Of a DNA stretch of 64,000 nt, positions 44,428-52,665 are shown in pieces. This stretch comes from Roseivivax isoporae LMG 25204 (lineage in GTDB: Bacteria; Pseudomonadota; Alphaproteobacteria; Rhodobacterales; Rhodobacteraceae). Numbering within the stretch: the first letter of the stretch is position 1; each line of letters starts with the position of its first letter. The translations under genes and the position numbers were made by a program. The stretch covers positions 82,754 through 146,753 of the forward strand of contig NZ_JAME01000009.1 of NCBI RefSeq assembly GCF_000521865.1. The letters are read 5' to 3'. The notes under the pieces were generated by a model that did not search any database, was not told where the DNA came from, and saw nothing but the letters and a program-made list of their open reading frames with translations.

Positions 44428-44439
44428 CTCATTCTGAAA

Positions 44440-44749
44440 CGCGGTCTGAAAAGGGGATGTATCCGTTTTCCGCGGCCTTTCCGCGATTTGGCAGAAGCCG
44501 CGGGATGGACCCGGCCGACCCCAGAGACATTGGGGATGAGTTCGAGGCCGGCCGGATCCGACGACGGCAACACGAAATCGCGCATCTGCCGCCGCATTCT
44601 GGCATGGTGCCGAAGGAGCCGAAGAGCCTTGAAAATACAAGGATTCGGCTCCAACGTTCCATGGCCCTGAGGCCATCACTCACGGAACATGGACACTGTT
44701 GCAGTTTACCTTTGGTCAAGGAAGTCGGGATTTCCTGACCTCGTGCAAC
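44440..44749. other. Gene-free stretch made of successive stem-loops, possible structured RNA
   Basis: Between tsf and the convergent luxR gene (44358-44808, 451 bases) no gene is supported. Six stem-loops follow one another. 44440-44474: CGCG and GAAAA/TTTTC arms. 44481-44503: CCGCG/CGCGG. 44511-44551: CCGGCC/GGCCGG enclosing CCCCA/TGGGG. 44615-44652: GGAGCCGAA/TTCGGCTCC enclosing CCTTG/CAAGG with an AAAATA loop. 44656-44688: GTTCC/GGAAC enclosing ATGGCC/GGCCAT. 44698-44749: GTTGCA/TGCAAC enclosing a GGTC..GGAA/TTCC..GACC arm. It is not recognisable as tRNA, tmRNA, RNase P, SRP or 6S RNA. It could be a small RNA, a 3' regulatory region or a worn repeat element. Confidence 0.5.
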
Positions 44750-44808
44750 AACCGCAATTCAATTAGCCGGAAGGTTGAAACTTTCTGGCGATGCGCGCGG
44801 CTATCGCG

Positions 44809-45570
44809 TCAGATTTCGAGCACGAACATCTGGTTCTGGAACGCCGCCTTCATGACCGCCTGGGCGGTCGTCTCGACGTTCAGCGCCTCGCGCGCGAGGC
44901 GCAGGTGCTTTTCCACCGTCGCCTGCGTCAGCCCCATGATCTGCGCGATGTCGGCCATGGTCTTGCCGTCGCCGACCCATTCGAGCGCCTCGCGCTGGCG
45001 CCGGGTCAGCGCCTGGTTCGGCGGCGTGTAGGGCAGGGTGAGGATCTTGAGGTGCACGAGGTTGTTCATCAGCACGATGTTGTCGCCGTGCCGGTCCCAG
45101 ACTGCGTCGACCTCTTCCTGCGTCATGCCGCGGCGTCCGGTCAGGGCGATGGCGCCCTTGGCCCGCCGCGACACCGAGCGGAAACTGATCGAGTAGCCGC
45201 ACTGCACGCCCTGACTGATGTTGAAGTCGATCACGCGCTGTTCCTCGCGGGTCAGCGTGCCGGTCTTGACCATCTGCTGCAGCACCTTCCACGAACACGC
45301 GCCGTCGTTCTCGAGCGCCCAGCGGACCATCGGCGCGTGGTGGTAGAGGCGCTGTCCGACGAAGACGTCGGTGTAGCTCTCGTCGTGGTTCGTCAGCATG
45401 AGGAAGTCGTTCGGGTCGCCGAGCGAGTTCGGCGTGCGGAAGCGGGTGAAGCCGTAGAGCAGCCGGTCGAATCCGTAGGCTGCCATGCGCTCGCAGTGCA
45501 TCGCCCAGAGCGTCTCGATGCTCTCGGCGTTCGTGAGGGAAATCATGTAGCTGCGATCTTCGGGCGTCAT
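44809..45570 (-). CDS. LuxR-family regulator with autoinducer-binding-type N-terminus
   Basis: The 253-residue protein has an N-terminal autoinducer-domain-like region (residues about 20-170: RMAAYGFDRLLYGFTRF, YHHAPMVRWALENDGACSW, GYSISF) and a C-terminal LuxR helix-turn-helix (LTRRQREALEWVGDGKTMAD then LTQATVEKHLRLAREALNV). No luxI-type gene lies in the window, so it is an orphan here. GAAGG lies about 9 bases before the ATG at 45570; the 26 codons upstream are Arg/Ser-rich and look non-coding. The ligand is unknown. Confidence 0.88.
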   Translation of the reverse strand: MTPEDRSYMISLTNAESIETLWAMHCERMAAYGFDRLLYGFTRFRTPNSLGDPNDFLMLTNHDESYTDVFVGQRLYHHAPMVRWALENDGACSWKVLQQMVKTGTLTREEQRVIDFNISQGVQCGYSISFRSVSRRAKGAIALTGRRGMTQEEVDAVWDRHGDNIVLMNNLVHLKILTLPYTPPNQALTRRQREALEWVGDGKTMADIAQIMGLTQATVEKHLRLAREALNVETTAQAVMKAAFQNQMFVLEI

Positions 45571-45795
45571 CGTTCTGGACCTTCGGCGGCTCTTTCGGCA
45601 GGACGACCGCGGGGCACACCGGCCTGGCGATCCGCGGCGACCGATCATGTCTAGAACGCTGCCACGCCATCTGTCTAGCTGGCGATAGAGGCATGACCGG
45701 CCATGGGCGACCGGAATGCCGCATCCGTATGGATGTTTAATTTACATAATACTGATTATACGAATGGCGAGGGGGATGTGGTGTGCGCTACCCCC

Positions 45796-45811
45796 AACTG
45801 CGACTCTTGTT
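45796..45811 (+). repeat. Left terminal inverted repeat of the IS30 element
   Basis: AACTGCGACTCTTGTT matches the complement of the right end at 14 of 16 bases. Confidence 0.75.
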
Positions 45812-45846
45812 AGAAACCAGTGAGTTACTGACGAGAGGATGCTGAC

Positions 45847-46890
45847 ATGGGTCGTGTGTATTCGCAACTGAACGTCGCCGAGTGCAGAATAATCGAGCGC
45901 TGGCGCTACGCTCGAGTGTCGGTGAACGAAATGGCTCGGGTCCTGAAGCGCCATCGCTCGACAATCTTTCGCGAGTTGCAGCGCAATCACTTCCAGGATC
46001 GCTGCATGCCGGATGTCGTCGGCTACTTCGCGATGGCGGCGCAACGCAAGACTGCAGACCGGCGGGCGCGCCAGCGAAAGCTGCTCCGGTACCCCGATCT
46101 GCGCGCCGAGGTGACGCGCAAGATCACACATGGCTGGACCCCGGAACAGATCGCCCACCGGATGATCCACGACGAAGCGTCCCGGCGCGTGTGTCAGGAA
46201 ACCATCTACCGGCACGTCTATTCGGTCGAGGGCATGCGCGACGAGCTCTGGTGGTATCTGCCGAACCACCGAAAGACACGGCGTCCTCGCCGGGCGCGCA
46301 AGCGCCGCCAGCCGAAATTCGATCGTGATGTCAGCATCTTTTTTCGCCCCGATAGAGTCGCGCGCCGCCGCGAGTTCGGGCACTGGGAGGCTGACCTGAT
46401 GCTGTTCGAGCAACGCTTTGGGCAGACGAACGTGACCTCGCTCGTCGAGCGGACCAGTCGCTTCACGGTTCTCCTGAAGAACCCGAGCAAGCGAACCCAG
46501 CCAGTCATGGGCAAGATCGTGAAAGCTATGCGTGATCTTCCCATTGCCGCCCGAAGATCCGTCACGTTCGACCGTGGCTCCGAGTTCGTTTCGTGGCCGC
46601 ACCTCCAGGCTGAAACCGGAACGCTCACGTGGTTCTGCGATCCATCCTCTCCCTGGCAAAAGGGCACGGTCGAGAACACAAATCGTCGTGCGCGCCGGTG
46701 GCTTCCGCGCAAGCTCGATCCCACGGCGGTCTCAGATCATGAATTGAAGATGATCTGCGACCGCCTCAACGCGACGCCCAGAAAATGCCTCGGCTGGAAG
46801 ACCCCGGCAGAAGCCTTCAAGGAAAAGATGCTGGAGCCGAGCAAGCACGGCCCCTACCCTTCATCCCATCAAGAGTCGCGGTTCCAATAG
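45847..46890 (+). CDS. IS30-family transposase
   Basis: The 347-residue protein has the IS30 N-terminal HTH (AECRIIERWRYARVSVNEMA, then HRSTIFRELQRN), the second HTH around WTPEQIAHRMIHDEA, and a DDE core with D in HWEADLM, D in VTFDRGSEF and E in SPWQKGTVENTNRR. No frameshift is present, so it may be active. The stop codon lies next to the right inverted repeat. Codon use is less GC-biased than in its neighbours. Confidence 0.94.
   Translation: MGRVYSQLNVAECRIIERWRYARVSVNEMARVLKRHRSTIFRELQRNHFQDRCMPDVVGYFAMAAQRKTADRRARQRKLLRYPDLRAEVTRKITHGWTPEQIAHRMIHDEASRRVCQETIYRHVYSVEGMRDELWWYLPNHRKTRRPRRARKRRQPKFDRDVSIFFRPDRVARRREFGHWEADLMLFEQRFGQTNVTSLVERTSRFTVLLKNPSKRTQPVMGKIVKAMRDLPIAARRSVTFDRGSEFVSWPHLQAETGTLTWFCDPSSPWQKGTVENTNRRARRWLPRKLDPTAVSDHELKMICDRLNATPRKCLGWKTPAEAFKEKMLEPSKHGPYPSSHQESRFQ
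46868..46883 (-). repeat. Right terminal inverted repeat of the IS30 element
   Basis: ATCAAGAGTCGCGGTT is the complement of the left end with two mismatches. It lies within the last codons of the transposase gene. Confidence 0.75.
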
Positions 46891-46913
46891 CGCTCACAGT
46901 GGCAGACCCCCGT

Positions 46914-48083
46914 TCAGTACGGCAGCCCGACATAGTTCAGCGCCATGGTCGTGCGCGCCGACGGCACCGTGACCAGCTGGCGAAGCTCGCTTTCCTGCAT
47001 GCGCTGGTCGAAATCGCTCTGCTCCGGAAAGCGGTGCAGCATGTTGGTCATCCACCACGAGAACCGCATGGCGCCCCAGACGCGCGCCAGTGCCCTGTCG
47101 GAATACGTGTCGAGTGCCTCGGCATCCGCGTCGCGATACCAGCGGCGCAGCGCCTCGAACAGGTAATGCACGTCGCCGAACGCGAGGTTCAGCCCCTTGG
47201 CCCCCGTGGGCGGCACGATGTGTGCGGCGTCGCCCACCAGGAACAGCCGGCCGTGGCGCATGGGCTCGCAGACGAAGGACCGCAGCGGCGCCACGGATTT
47301 CTCGATCGACGGCCCCGTCTCCATGCTCTCTGCCAGCTCGGGCGGCAGCCTGCGGCGCAGCTCGTCCCAGAACGCGGCGTCCGACCATTGCTCCGGCCGT
47401 GTCCCCTCCGGCACCTGGATGTAATAGCGTGACAGCCGCGCGTTGCGCATGGAGGCGAGCGCAAAGCCGCGCGGATGGTTGGCGTAGACGAGTTCGTGCG
47501 CCGCGGGCGCCGTCTCGGACAGGACGCCGAGCCAGCCGAACGGATAGACGCGTTCGAACTCGTGGCGGACCGACGCCGGGATGGTCTGACGGCTGATCCC
47601 GTGGAAGCCGTCGCAGCCGGCGATCACGTCACACGCGACGCGCCTCTGCTCTCCGTCTTTTCTGTAGGTCACGTATGGGTTTGCGCCATCGACTTCGTGC
47701 AGCGCCACATCCTCGGCGCCGTCGATGAGGGTGGCCCCGATCGCGTCCTGCGCAGCGTAGAGATCCTTCGTCACCTCGGTCTGGCCGTAGACCAGCACCT
47801 GCGCGTTCACCATGTCGCGGAACGAGACGTGGAACATGCCCTGCACGGTCGACAGGTAGCAGCCGTCATGCGGCAGCCCCTCGGCATCCATGCGACCGCC
47901 CACGCCCGCATGCCGCAGAAGCGCCGCGCTGCCGCGTTCGAGCACGCCCGCACGGATGCGCGACAGCACATGCGCGCGGCTGCGGCGCTCCAGCACGACC
48001 GTCGCGATGCCCTCGCGGTTCAGAAGCTGCGACAGCAGGAGCCCCGACGGCCCGCCACCGATGATCGCGACCTGCGTGCGCAT
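46914..48083 (-). CDS. pobA: 4-hydroxybenzoate 3-monooxygenase
   Basis: The 389-residue flavoprotein hydroxylates 4-hydroxybenzoate to protocatechuate with NADPH and oxygen. The FAD motif QVAIIGGGPSGLLLSQ is at 4-19, the substrate-side segment is RIRAGVLERG, and the second FAD motif is GRLFLVGDAAHIVPPTGAKG. Length is typical of PobA (about 390-394). ATG 48083 begins the core; GGAGG lies 11 bases upstream. It is divergent from an AraC-type gene, the usual pobA/pobR layout. No protocatechuate ring-cleavage genes are in the window. Confidence 0.95.
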   Translation of the reverse strand: MRTQVAIIGGGPSGLLLSQLLNREGIATVVLERRSRAHVLSRIRAGVLERGSAALLRHAGVGGRMDAEGLPHDGCYLSTVQGMFHVSFRDMVNAQVLVYGQTEVTKDLYAAQDAIGATLIDGAEDVALHEVDGANPYVTYRKDGEQRRVACDVIAGCDGFHGISRQTIPASVRHEFERVYPFGWLGVLSETAPAAHELVYANHPRGFALASMRNARLSRYYIQVPEGTRPEQWSDAAFWDELRRRLPPELAESMETGPSIEKSVAPLRSFVCEPMRHGRLFLVGDAAHIVPPTGAKGLNLAFGDVHYLFEALRRWYRDADAEALDTYSDRALARVWGAMRFSWWMTNMLHRFPEQSDFDQRMQESELRQLVTVPSARTTMALNYVGLPY

Positions 48084-48125
48084 GTCCCGCGGTTCCTCCG
48101 CAAGAATCCAAGACTTGCAATTTTT

Positions 48126-48141
48126 ACCCATGACCATGGGT
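48126..48141. promoter_or_regulatory. Perfect palindrome in the pobA/pobR promoter region
   Basis: ACCCATGACCATGGGT consists of ACCCATG, AC and CATGGGT, a perfect inverted repeat 43 bases before pobA and about the same before the AraC gene. A second inverted pair GGGTC/GACCC overlaps it (48138-48155). It is a candidate operator for the AraC-type regulator or another protein. Confidence 0.5.
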
Positions 48142-48183
48142 CGTTACATGGACCCGTTTGCCAATCTTCGGCATTATTCGAAC

Positions 48184-49056
48184 ATGACCCCCGCATCCCC
48201 CGTCCCGGCCTACGCGCTCTACGGAGAGGAGCAGGATTTTCCGGACATCCTGCATGCCGAGCGCATCACCGACCGTGCCGGGCGCCACGACTGGACCATC
48301 GCGGCGCACCGGCATGGCGGGCTGCACCAGCTTTTCGTGCTGACCGCCGGGACCGCCGAGATGATCGTCGGCGCGGAGCGCATGGTGCTCGAGCTGCCGG
48401 TCGCGGTCTCGATGCCGCGTTCGGTGGTGCACGGGTTCCGCTTTGCGCAGGGAACCGAGGGGCACGTGGTGTCCCTGCCCCGGCGCGCCTGCCCCGAGTT
48501 GCACGACACGGACAATCCGCTGGGCCAGGCGCTCGCGCGCTGGGGCCTCGTGCCCGCGACGGGGGCCATCGTCGCGCTCGTGCGCCGGATCGAGGAGGAG
48601 CACGGCGCGGCCGACCCGTTGCGGGACACGATGCTCAAGGCGCTCGTCCTCGCGCTCGCCACGCGGATCGCGCGCGGGCTGTCGCTGCCCGCCGGCCACG
48701 CGCCGCGCAGCCGGGCCGAGGTGCACATGGCACGGTTTGACCGGCTGGTGCGCGAGCACCTGCGCGACGACTGGAGCATTGCAGATTACGCGCGTGCGCT
48801 GGACCTCTCGCCGCAGCAACTGAGCCGGGTCACCCACGCCGTCATCGGGCAGTCCGCCTCGCGCCACGTCGAGGCCCGGCTGTTCCAGGAGGCGCGCCGC
48901 CTGCTGGCCTACACGCGCATGGGCGTGGCGGAGGTGGGCTACGCGCTCGGTTTCAACGACCCCGCCTACTTCTCCCGCGCCTTCCGCCGCCACGTGGGCG
49001 CGAGCCCGAGCGACTACCGCGCGGGCATCGACCGCGCCCAGGGCAGGCCCACATGA
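48184..49056 (+). CDS. pobR: AraC-family regulator, probable pobR
   Basis: The 290-residue protein has a cupin-like N-terminal sensing domain (WTIAAHRHGGLHQLFVLTAG) and a C-terminal double HTH (SIADYARALDLSPQQLSRVT, VAEVGYALGFNDPAYFSRAF, then RRHVGASPSDYR). Being divergent from pobA, it is probably its 4-hydroxybenzoate-responsive activator. The start is uncertain: ATGs at 48130, 48136 and 48148 overlap the palindrome, and none has a clear ribosome site; 48184 leaves the operator outside the gene. Confidence 0.85.
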   Translation: MTPASPVPAYALYGEEQDFPDILHAERITDRAGRHDWTIAAHRHGGLHQLFVLTAGTAEMIVGAERMVLELPVAVSMPRSVVHGFRFAQGTEGHVVSLPRRACPELHDTDNPLGQALARWGLVPATGAIVALVRRIEEEHGAADPLRDTMLKALVLALATRIARGLSLPAGHAPRSRAEVHMARFDRLVREHLRDDWSIADYARALDLSPQQLSRVTHAVIGQSASRHVEARLFQEARRLLAYTRMGVAEVGYALGFNDPAYFSRAFRRHVGASPSDYRAGIDRAQGRPT

Positions 49057-49060
49057 AAAT

Positions 49061-49084
49061 GGCGCCCCCGATGCCGGGAGCGCC
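49061..49084 (-). terminator. Terminator of gcdH
   Basis: In the leftward direction GGCGCTCCCGG and CGGGGGCGCC form a 10-base stem with one mismatch, followed by ATTTTC. It begins 24 bases after the gcdH stop and lies next to the end of pobR. Confidence 0.6.
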
Positions 49085-49107
49085 GTGCCGTCCGATCCGG
49101 GGATCGC

Positions 49108-50340
49108 TCAGAAAAACGCCTGCAGTCCCGTCTGCGCACGGCCGAGGATCAGCGCGTGCACGTCGTGGGTGCCCTCGTAGGTGTTCACCGTCTCGAGGTT
49201 GACCATGTGGCGGATGACCTGGAACTCGGCCGAGATGCCGTTTCCGCCGTGCATGTCGCGGGCCATGCGCGCGATGTCGAGCGCCTTGCCGCAATTGTTG
49301 CGCTTGATGAGCGAGATCATCTCGGGCGCGCCCTGTGCCTCGTCCATCAGGCGACCGACGCGCAGGCAGGCCTGCAGCCCCAGCGCGATCTCGGTCTGCA
49401 TGTCGGCGAGCTTTTTCTGGAAGAGCTGCGTCTGGGCGATCGGACGACCGAACTGCTTGCGGTCGAGCCCGTAGCCGCGCGCGGCGTGCCAGCAATGCTC
49501 GGCCGCGCCCATGACGCCCCAGGCGATGCCGTAACGGGCGCGGTTGAGGCAGCCGAATGGGCCTTTCAGGCCCTCCACATGCGGCAGGAGCGAATCCTCG
49601 CCGACCTCGACGCCGTCCATCACGATCTCGCCGGTCACCGAGGCGCGCAGGCTGAGCTTGTTGCCGATCTTGGGCGCCGACAGGCCCTTCATGCCCTTCT
49701 CCAGCACGAAGCCGCGGATCTTGCCGCCATGCGCGTCAGACTTCGCCCAGACCACGAAGACGTCCGCGATGGGCGAGTTCGAGATCCACATCTTGGCCCC
49801 GGTCAGCCGGTAGCCGCCATCGGTCTTCTCGGCGCGGGTCTTCATTCCGGCGGGATCGGACCCGGCATCGGGTTCGGTCAGGCCGAAGCAGCCGATGAAC
49901 TCGCCGCTCGCGAGTTTCGGCAGGTACTTCTTGCGCTGCTCCTCGGACCCGTAGGCATAGATCGGGTACATCACGAGGCTCGACTGCACCGACATCATAG
50001 AGCGGTACCCCGAATCGACGCGCTCGATCTCGCGCGCGACGAGGCCGTAGGACACGTAGTTGCCGCCGAGCCCGCCGTATTCCTCGGGCACGGTCACCCC
50101 CAGAAGGCCCATCTCGCCCATCTCGCGGAAGATCTCGGGCTCGACGGTTTCGTTCTCGAACGCCTCGGTCACCCGGGTCTGCAGCTTTTCCTGCGCGTAG
50201 GCGCGGGCGCTCTCGGCGATCATGCGCTCGTCTTCCTCGAGCTGGTCGGACAGCCGGAACGGGTCGTCCCAGCTGAACCGGCCGAGCTCGGGGGCGTCCT
50301 TGGGCTTCAGCGCGGGGGTGGTCTGGCTCATCTCGTTCAT
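49108..50340 (-). CDS. gcdH: Glutaryl-CoA dehydrogenase
   Basis: The 410-residue acyl-CoA dehydrogenase should oxidise and decarboxylate glutaryl-CoA to crotonyl-CoA in lysine and aromatic breakdown. GcdH marks are [49 protein letters not shown] and the catalytic glutamate E389 in [19 protein letters not shown]. It is divergent from a LysR gene. The second ATG (four codons in) is a possible start. Confidence 0.93.
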   Translation of the reverse strand: MNEMSQTTPALKPKDAPELGRFSWDDPFRLSDQLEEDERMIAESARAYAQEKLQTRVTEAFENETVEPEIFREMGEMGLLGVTVPEEYGGLGGNYVSYGLVAREIERVDSGYRSMMSVQSSLVMYPIYAYGSEEQRKKYLPKLASGEFIGCFGLTEPDAGSDPAGMKTRAEKTDGGYRLTGAKMWISNSPIADVFVVWAKSDAHGGKIRGFVLEKGMKGLSAPKIGNKLSLRASVTGEIVMDGVEVGEDSLLPHVEGLKGPFGCLNRARYGIAWGVMGAAEHCWHAARGYGLDRKQFGRPIAQTQLFQKKLADMQTEIALGLQACLRVGRLMDEAQGAPEMISLIKRNNCGKALDIARMARDMHGGNGISAEFQVIRHMVNLETVNTYEGTHDVHALILGRAQTGLQAFF

Positions 50341-50414
50341 GGCAGGTCCTCCTGTGTTGCCCCGCTTATACCTTGCGCCCGGCGCATGAAAAAACGAAAA
50401 TCCCGCAAGAAAGC

Positions 50415-51341
50415 ATGAGAAAAACGCAAGTGACGGCCCTTTCCCGCCGCCTCATCCCGCCGCTCGGCGCGCTCCGCGCGCTCGAGGCGCTCGACCGGCT
50501 CGGCTCGGCCACGGCCGTCGCGCAGGAGCTGGACCTGAGCCAGAGCGCGGTCAGCCGGCAGATCCGCACGCTGGAGGACAGTCTCGGCGTCCCGCTCGTC
50601 GTGCGCGAGAAGCGCAGCCTGCGCCTGACGCCCGAGGCGCGGGACTATGCGCAGGTCGTGCGCGCCGCGCTCGACCGGATCGCCGGCGCGTCCATGGCGT
50701 TGCGCCTGCCCGACCGCGCGGGCACGCTCGACCTCGCCATGCTGCCGAGCTTCGGCATGCGCTGGCTGGTGCCGCGGCTGCCGGATTTCACCCGCCGCCA
50801 TCCCGAGGTGACGGTGAACCTCGCCACCCGGATCCGGCCCTGCGATTTCGCGTCCGAGGCCTTCGACGCGGCGATCGAGTTCGGCGGGCCCGCGCGGCCC
50901 GGGACCGAGCGGCTGCGGCTCAAGCCCGAAAGCGTTCTGCCGGTCTGCGCACCCCCGCTCCTGCCAGGGGGGCCGCGTCGGCCGGAGGATCTGTCGGCCA
51001 TGCCGCTTTTGCACATCGAGACGCGGCCTCATGCATGGCGCGACTGGTTCGCGGCGCAGGGCCACCGCGTGGCCACGCCACCCGGAACGACCTTCGACCA
51101 GTTCACCGCGATCCGCGAGGGCGCCAAGGCCGGGCTCGGCGTGGCGCTCCTGCCCGACTACCTGATCGAGACCGAGCTTGCGACCGGCGCGCTCGTGCCC
51201 GCGACCGAGGTCGCGCCGGTCACGCTCGGCGCCTATCACCTCGTCTGGCCGGTGGACCGGCCGCGCCGGCCGGCGCTCGAGCGGTTCCGCGACTGGCTCG
51301 CCACCATGGCCGAGGCCGAGGACGATCCGCTGCCGCGCTGA
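50415..51341 (+). CDS. LysR-family regulator, probable gcdH regulator
   Basis: The 308-residue protein has an N-terminal HTH ([20 protein letters not shown], then [20 protein letters not shown]) and a periplasmic-binding-like effector domain. Its divergent position next to gcdH suggests it controls that gene. ATG 50415 overlaps the stop of a 10-codon basic reading frame (50386-50418), and the ribosome site is weak. Glycine-cleavage GcvA-like members are the nearest look-alikes. The effector is unknown. Confidence 0.88.
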   Translation: MRKTQVTALSRRLIPPLGALRALEALDRLGSATAVAQELDLSQSAVSRQIRTLEDSLGVPLVVREKRSLRLTPEARDYAQVVRAALDRIAGASMALRLPDRAGTLDLAMLPSFGMRWLVPRLPDFTRRHPEVTVNLATRIRPCDFASEAFDAAIEFGGPARPGTERLRLKPESVLPVCAPPLLPGGPRRPEDLSAMPLLHIETRPHAWRDWFAAQGHRVATPPGTTFDQFTAIREGAKAGLGVALLPDYLIETELATGALVPATEVAPVTLGAYHLVWPVDRPRRPALERFRDWLATMAEAEDDPLPR

Positions 51342-51346
51342 CCGCT

Positions 51347-52549
51347 TCAGTCGGGGATCGAGAAGACCTGGCCGGGATAGATCAGGTCGGGGTCGCGGAT
51401 CTGGCCGGCATTGGCCTCGAACACCCGGACGTAGAGGATGCCGTCGCCATATTGCGCGCGCGCGATGGCCCAGAGCGTGTTGCCGGGCTGGACGGTGACC
51501 GCCCGGATGCCGGTGCCCTGCCCTTCGGGCGCGACGGCGGCGAGCGCCGCTGGGCTTTCGCGGCGGAACGGGCTTTCGGCGCGTGCCGTCACGGTGCCGT
51601 CTGACCCGATCCGGTCTACGCGCAGCGTGTAGTCGCCCGCCCGCACGCCCGCCGGCAGCGCCGCGCGCCAGACCCCTGCCGCGCTGACCGGCACCGTCAG
51701 GACCGCGTCGTTGTCGAGGTAGAGCCGCACGGTGCCGTCGGTCCCGCCCGCGCGGCCGGTGACCGATACGCTGCCGTCGGCGGCATAGCTGACCGCGTCG
51801 ACCGACACGAAATCCTGTGCCTCGGGCCGCGGCGCGGGCGCCGGCGTCGCCGGTTGCAGGACGCTGATGCCCTCGGGATCGGCAAGCAGGACCGCCGTCT
51901 GCCGGGGGACAGCCCCGCCGCCGGTCGCGCCCGCCACGTCGGGGGGCGGTCCCGCCTCTCCGCCGGTGGCGAGGACCTCGGTCGCCTGCTGCGCCCCGGG
52001 GTCCGGCAGGGGCGCCTCGCCGGCCCCCGCCGCGGACGCCACCACCGGCGCCACGATGACCTCGGCCTCGGAGGCGACGGGCGCGCCGCCCTCCGCCGCG
52101 CTTTCGAGCGTCAAGACGTGGCCCGTATCCCCCGCGGGCATGTCCATGAACGCGACGAAGGCACCGTCGGGACCGGCCGTCACCTGCCCGGCATCGAAGC
52201 CGTCGACCCGCACCGTCACCGACGCCCCTGGCGCGGCGCGACCCGCAATCGTGGCCCCGCCCGCGGGATCGACCCGCACGAGGTCGAAGCTCGGCGGCGG
52301 CCCTGCCTCCTCCGGCAGGCCCGGCGCCGTCTCGGCGGCTTCCTGCGGCAGTGGCGCAGTGGGTGGCGCGGGCGCCACCGGATCCGCGGGCGCCTCTGCG
52401 GGGTCGGTCGTCACCAGCGCCGCCTGCGCGGGCGCCTCGGGCTGATCGGTGGGACGCACGACGTAGAAGCCGACGGCGACCAGTGCCAGCGCGGCCACCG
52501 CGCCCATGACACCGCCCGACACGCCCCGATGCTTCCCGTCCTGTGACAC
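51347..52549 (-). CDS. Membrane-anchored LysM peptidoglycan-binding protein
   Basis: The protein of about 400 residues has one N-terminal membrane helix (VMGAVAALALVAVGFYVV), a Pro/Ala-rich linker, a middle region with Ig-like or bacterial cadherin-like blocks (GAPVASEAEVIVAP, DGSVSVTGRAGG, GDYTLRVDRIGSDGTV), and a C-terminal LysM (VTVQPGNTLWAIARAQYGDG to LIYPGQVFSIPD). It should span the periplasm and bind murein. GTG 52549 follows GGAGAAGAG closely and is preferred; the frame is open further without family-like content. Confidence 0.85.
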   Translation of the reverse strand: MSQDGKHRGVSGGVMGAVAALALVAVGFYVVRPTDQPEAPAQAALVTTDPAEAPADPVAPAPPTAPLPQEAAETAPGLPEEAGPPPSFDLVRVDPAGGATIAGRAAPGASVTVRVDGFDAGQVTAGPDGAFVAFMDMPAGDTGHVLTLESAAEGGAPVASEAEVIVAPVVASAAGAGEAPLPDPGAQQATEVLATGGEAGPPPDVAGATGGGAVPRQTAVLLADPEGISVLQPATPAPAPRPEAQDFVSVDAVSYAADGSVSVTGRAGGTDGTVRLYLDNDAVLTVPVSAAGVWRAALPAGVRAGDYTLRVDRIGSDGTVTARAESPFRRESPAALAAVAPEGQGTGIRAVTVQPGNTLWAIARAQYGDGILYVRVFEANAGQIRDPDLIYPGQVFSIPD

Positions 52550-52665
52550 CTCTTCTCCAGTCCATCGCAGAGCGGCCCGGCGCATGACGCCGGTGCCTGG
52601 TTGAGCAAGCATATCAATGGGACTATCACCGGTCAAAACACACTTGACACGAAGGATCCCGCCCC

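Larger units (their letters stand above)
45785..46894 (+). mobile_element. IS30-family insertion sequence
   Basis: The element consists of one intact transposase gene between imperfect terminal inverted repeats (45796-45811 and 46868-46883). GCGCTA at 45785-45790 and its complement at 46889-46894 may extend the ends. It lies between the luxR gene and pobA, ending 19 bases before the pobA stop. The left flank is AT-rich. Target duplications of IS30 elements are only 2-3 bases and could not be fixed by eye. Confidence 0.8.

Noticed and set aside
44511..44551. Possible tRNA, from a GAGTTCGAG-like T-loop
   Set aside because: No acceptor, D or anticodon arms can be drawn around it; the paired arms form a simple nested hairpin.
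42483..44654. 723-codon open frame opposite rpsB and tsf
   Set aside because: It crosses two certain genes and their spacers in antisense and has no domain.
44416..44676. Short open frames in the tsf-luxR gap as small genes
   Set aside because: They have poor codon bias, no ribosome site, and overlap a terminator and stem-loops.
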